52,993 bases of DNA, from NCBI GenBank assembly GCA_002238855.1, contig MPND01000024.1:1-52993 (forward strand), read 5' to 3'. This document shows positions 52,588-52,993 of this stretch, piece by piece. The notes under the pieces were generated by a model, which saw nothing but the letters and a program-made list of their open reading frames with translations, searched no databases and had not been told where the DNA came from. Positions within the stretch are counted from its first letter, which is position 1. Every line of letters begins with the position of its first letter. This DNA is from SAR202 cluster bacterium bin90 (lineage in GTDB: Bacteria; Chloroflexota; Dehalococcoidia; Lucifugimonadales; JADFKI01). Made by a program: the position numbers and the translations under genes.

Positions 52588-52745
52588 TTCGGCAGCCCTT
52601 TCTCGTCATAGAGGAGGTCGCCGTGCTCGACCGCGGACGGCCCATCTTTCAGCAGGCCGCGACAACGCCTTCGTATTGCACGAAGTTGCCGTATGCGAGC
52701 CTCAACTTCCGAGGCATGTTTCTCTTGCTCTGCGTTCTCGGTCAT
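52584..52745 (-). CDS. small protein encoded before the recombinase
   Basis: 53 residues from an ATG at 52745 (MTENAEQEKHASEVEARIRQLRAIRRRC). The stop overlaps the recombinase ATG as ATGA. The helical, basic centre suggests an accessory or coiled peptide; coupling implies a role with the recombinase. No family recognised. Confidence 0.5.
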   Translation of the reverse strand: MTENAEQEKHASEVEARIRQLRAIRRRCRGLLKDGPSAVEHGDLLYDEKGLPK

Positions 52746-52914
52746 AGATGTCCTCACGACTCCAGTTGCGGGGCCCCATATCACGGCTCAATCGCCGGAA
52801 TGATTCGTCCAGTGCGGCGATACTCCGCTGACGCTCTGGCGGGTCGTCTGTCACGGTAACGTCGGGCAATTCCTGCCGGTCGCCGCCAGAGTCGTTTGTG
52901 ATTTTGTCAGGCAT
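52702..52914 (-). CDS. small hypothetical protein, first gene of the recombinase unit
   Basis: 70 residues (MPDKITNDSGGDRQELPDV, ending RRLSRDMGPRNWSREDIYDRERRARET), overlapping the next gene by 44 bases. The charged C-terminal half with GPRNWSREDIYD looks conserved-protein-like. No family recognised. The remaining 79 bases to the window end presumably hold its promoter. Confidence 0.5.
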   Translation of the reverse strand: MPDKITNDSGGDRQELPDVTVTDDPPERQRSIAALDESFRRLSRDMGPRNWSREDIYDRERRARETCLGS

Positions 52915-52993
52915 CGGTCACTTCCTCCGAGATATTGTCCTATACGGAGGCTAGGTTGTCCAAATTAAGGAATCGAACCGGGTATAGAGCGAG

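Noticed and set aside
1..52993. CRISPR array or tRNA/rRNA genes
   Set aside because: No regularly spaced repeats and no cloverleaf or rRNA segments were seen on reading through.

Overview
This window reads as a large accessory region, a defence and mobility island, of a bacterium with about 50-55% G+C by eye. It has no ribosomal RNA, tRNA or core metabolic genes. Starts are usually preceded by clear AGGAG-type ribosome sites. A DUF5679 zinc ribbon, abundant small ribbon-helix-helix and HicB/AbrB-type proteins, and the style of the tyrosine recombinases make me think of Chloroflexota (Dehalococcoidia/SAR202-like). That placement is a guess from gene content, not shown by a marker gene.

Layout. 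(1) Bases 1-10190, minus strand: a TerB-N/TerB-C protein, a BrxD-like ATPase, an Lhr/BrxHI-like helicase, then, after a 435-base gap, an SbcD/SbcC (Mre11/Rad50-like) pair. This looks like a DNA-processing defence module that borrows BREX type 2 accessory proteins without PglZ or PglX. (2) 10191-19925: a decayed region, a putative PD-(D/E)XK protein, a ribbon-helix-helix protein and a 1732-residue DEDD exonuclease-RecQ-UvrD fusion on the plus strand. Then come small genes (SH3-like, DUF1883, two-TM protein) broken up by an IS3-family remnant and a frameshifted gene. (3) 19926-27090, minus strand: a PLD-nuclease/ATPase fusion and a type IV CBASS (QueC-like cap9, TGT-like cap10, CD-NTase, SLOG-domain putative effector). 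It is preceded, possibly in the same operon, by a HigB toxin and a HigA-ImmA/IrrE fusion. (4) 27196-36065: a tyrosine recombinase, a promoterless specificity-domain cassette, an Eco57I-class methyltransferase and a PLD-SNF2 helicase. The cassette and the methyltransferase share a perfect 40-base inverted repeat in the same reading frame, so inversion would swap the DNA-recognition domain. (5) 36534-44395: small genes (DUF1937, DUF5679, a DUF6930-like protein, a frameshifted TPR protein), an IS630 remnant, and a SWIM/SNF2 pair like Bacillus YwqB/YwqA. (6) 45321-52914: a cluster of intact and broken toxin-antitoxin-like genes (Phd/Doc-like, VapBC remnant, HigA stub, Fic, HicB-like, AbrB-like) closed by a broken tyrosine recombinase with two small upstream genes.

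The most interesting points are the probable invertible specificity switch at 28392-29858, the complete-looking type IV CBASS with a possible protease-type regulator in front, the TerB/BrxD/Lhr/SbcCD module, and two unusual multi-domain fusions (DEDD-RecQ-UvrD and PLD-ATPase). All function assignments come from reading motifs by eye. No database search was possible.
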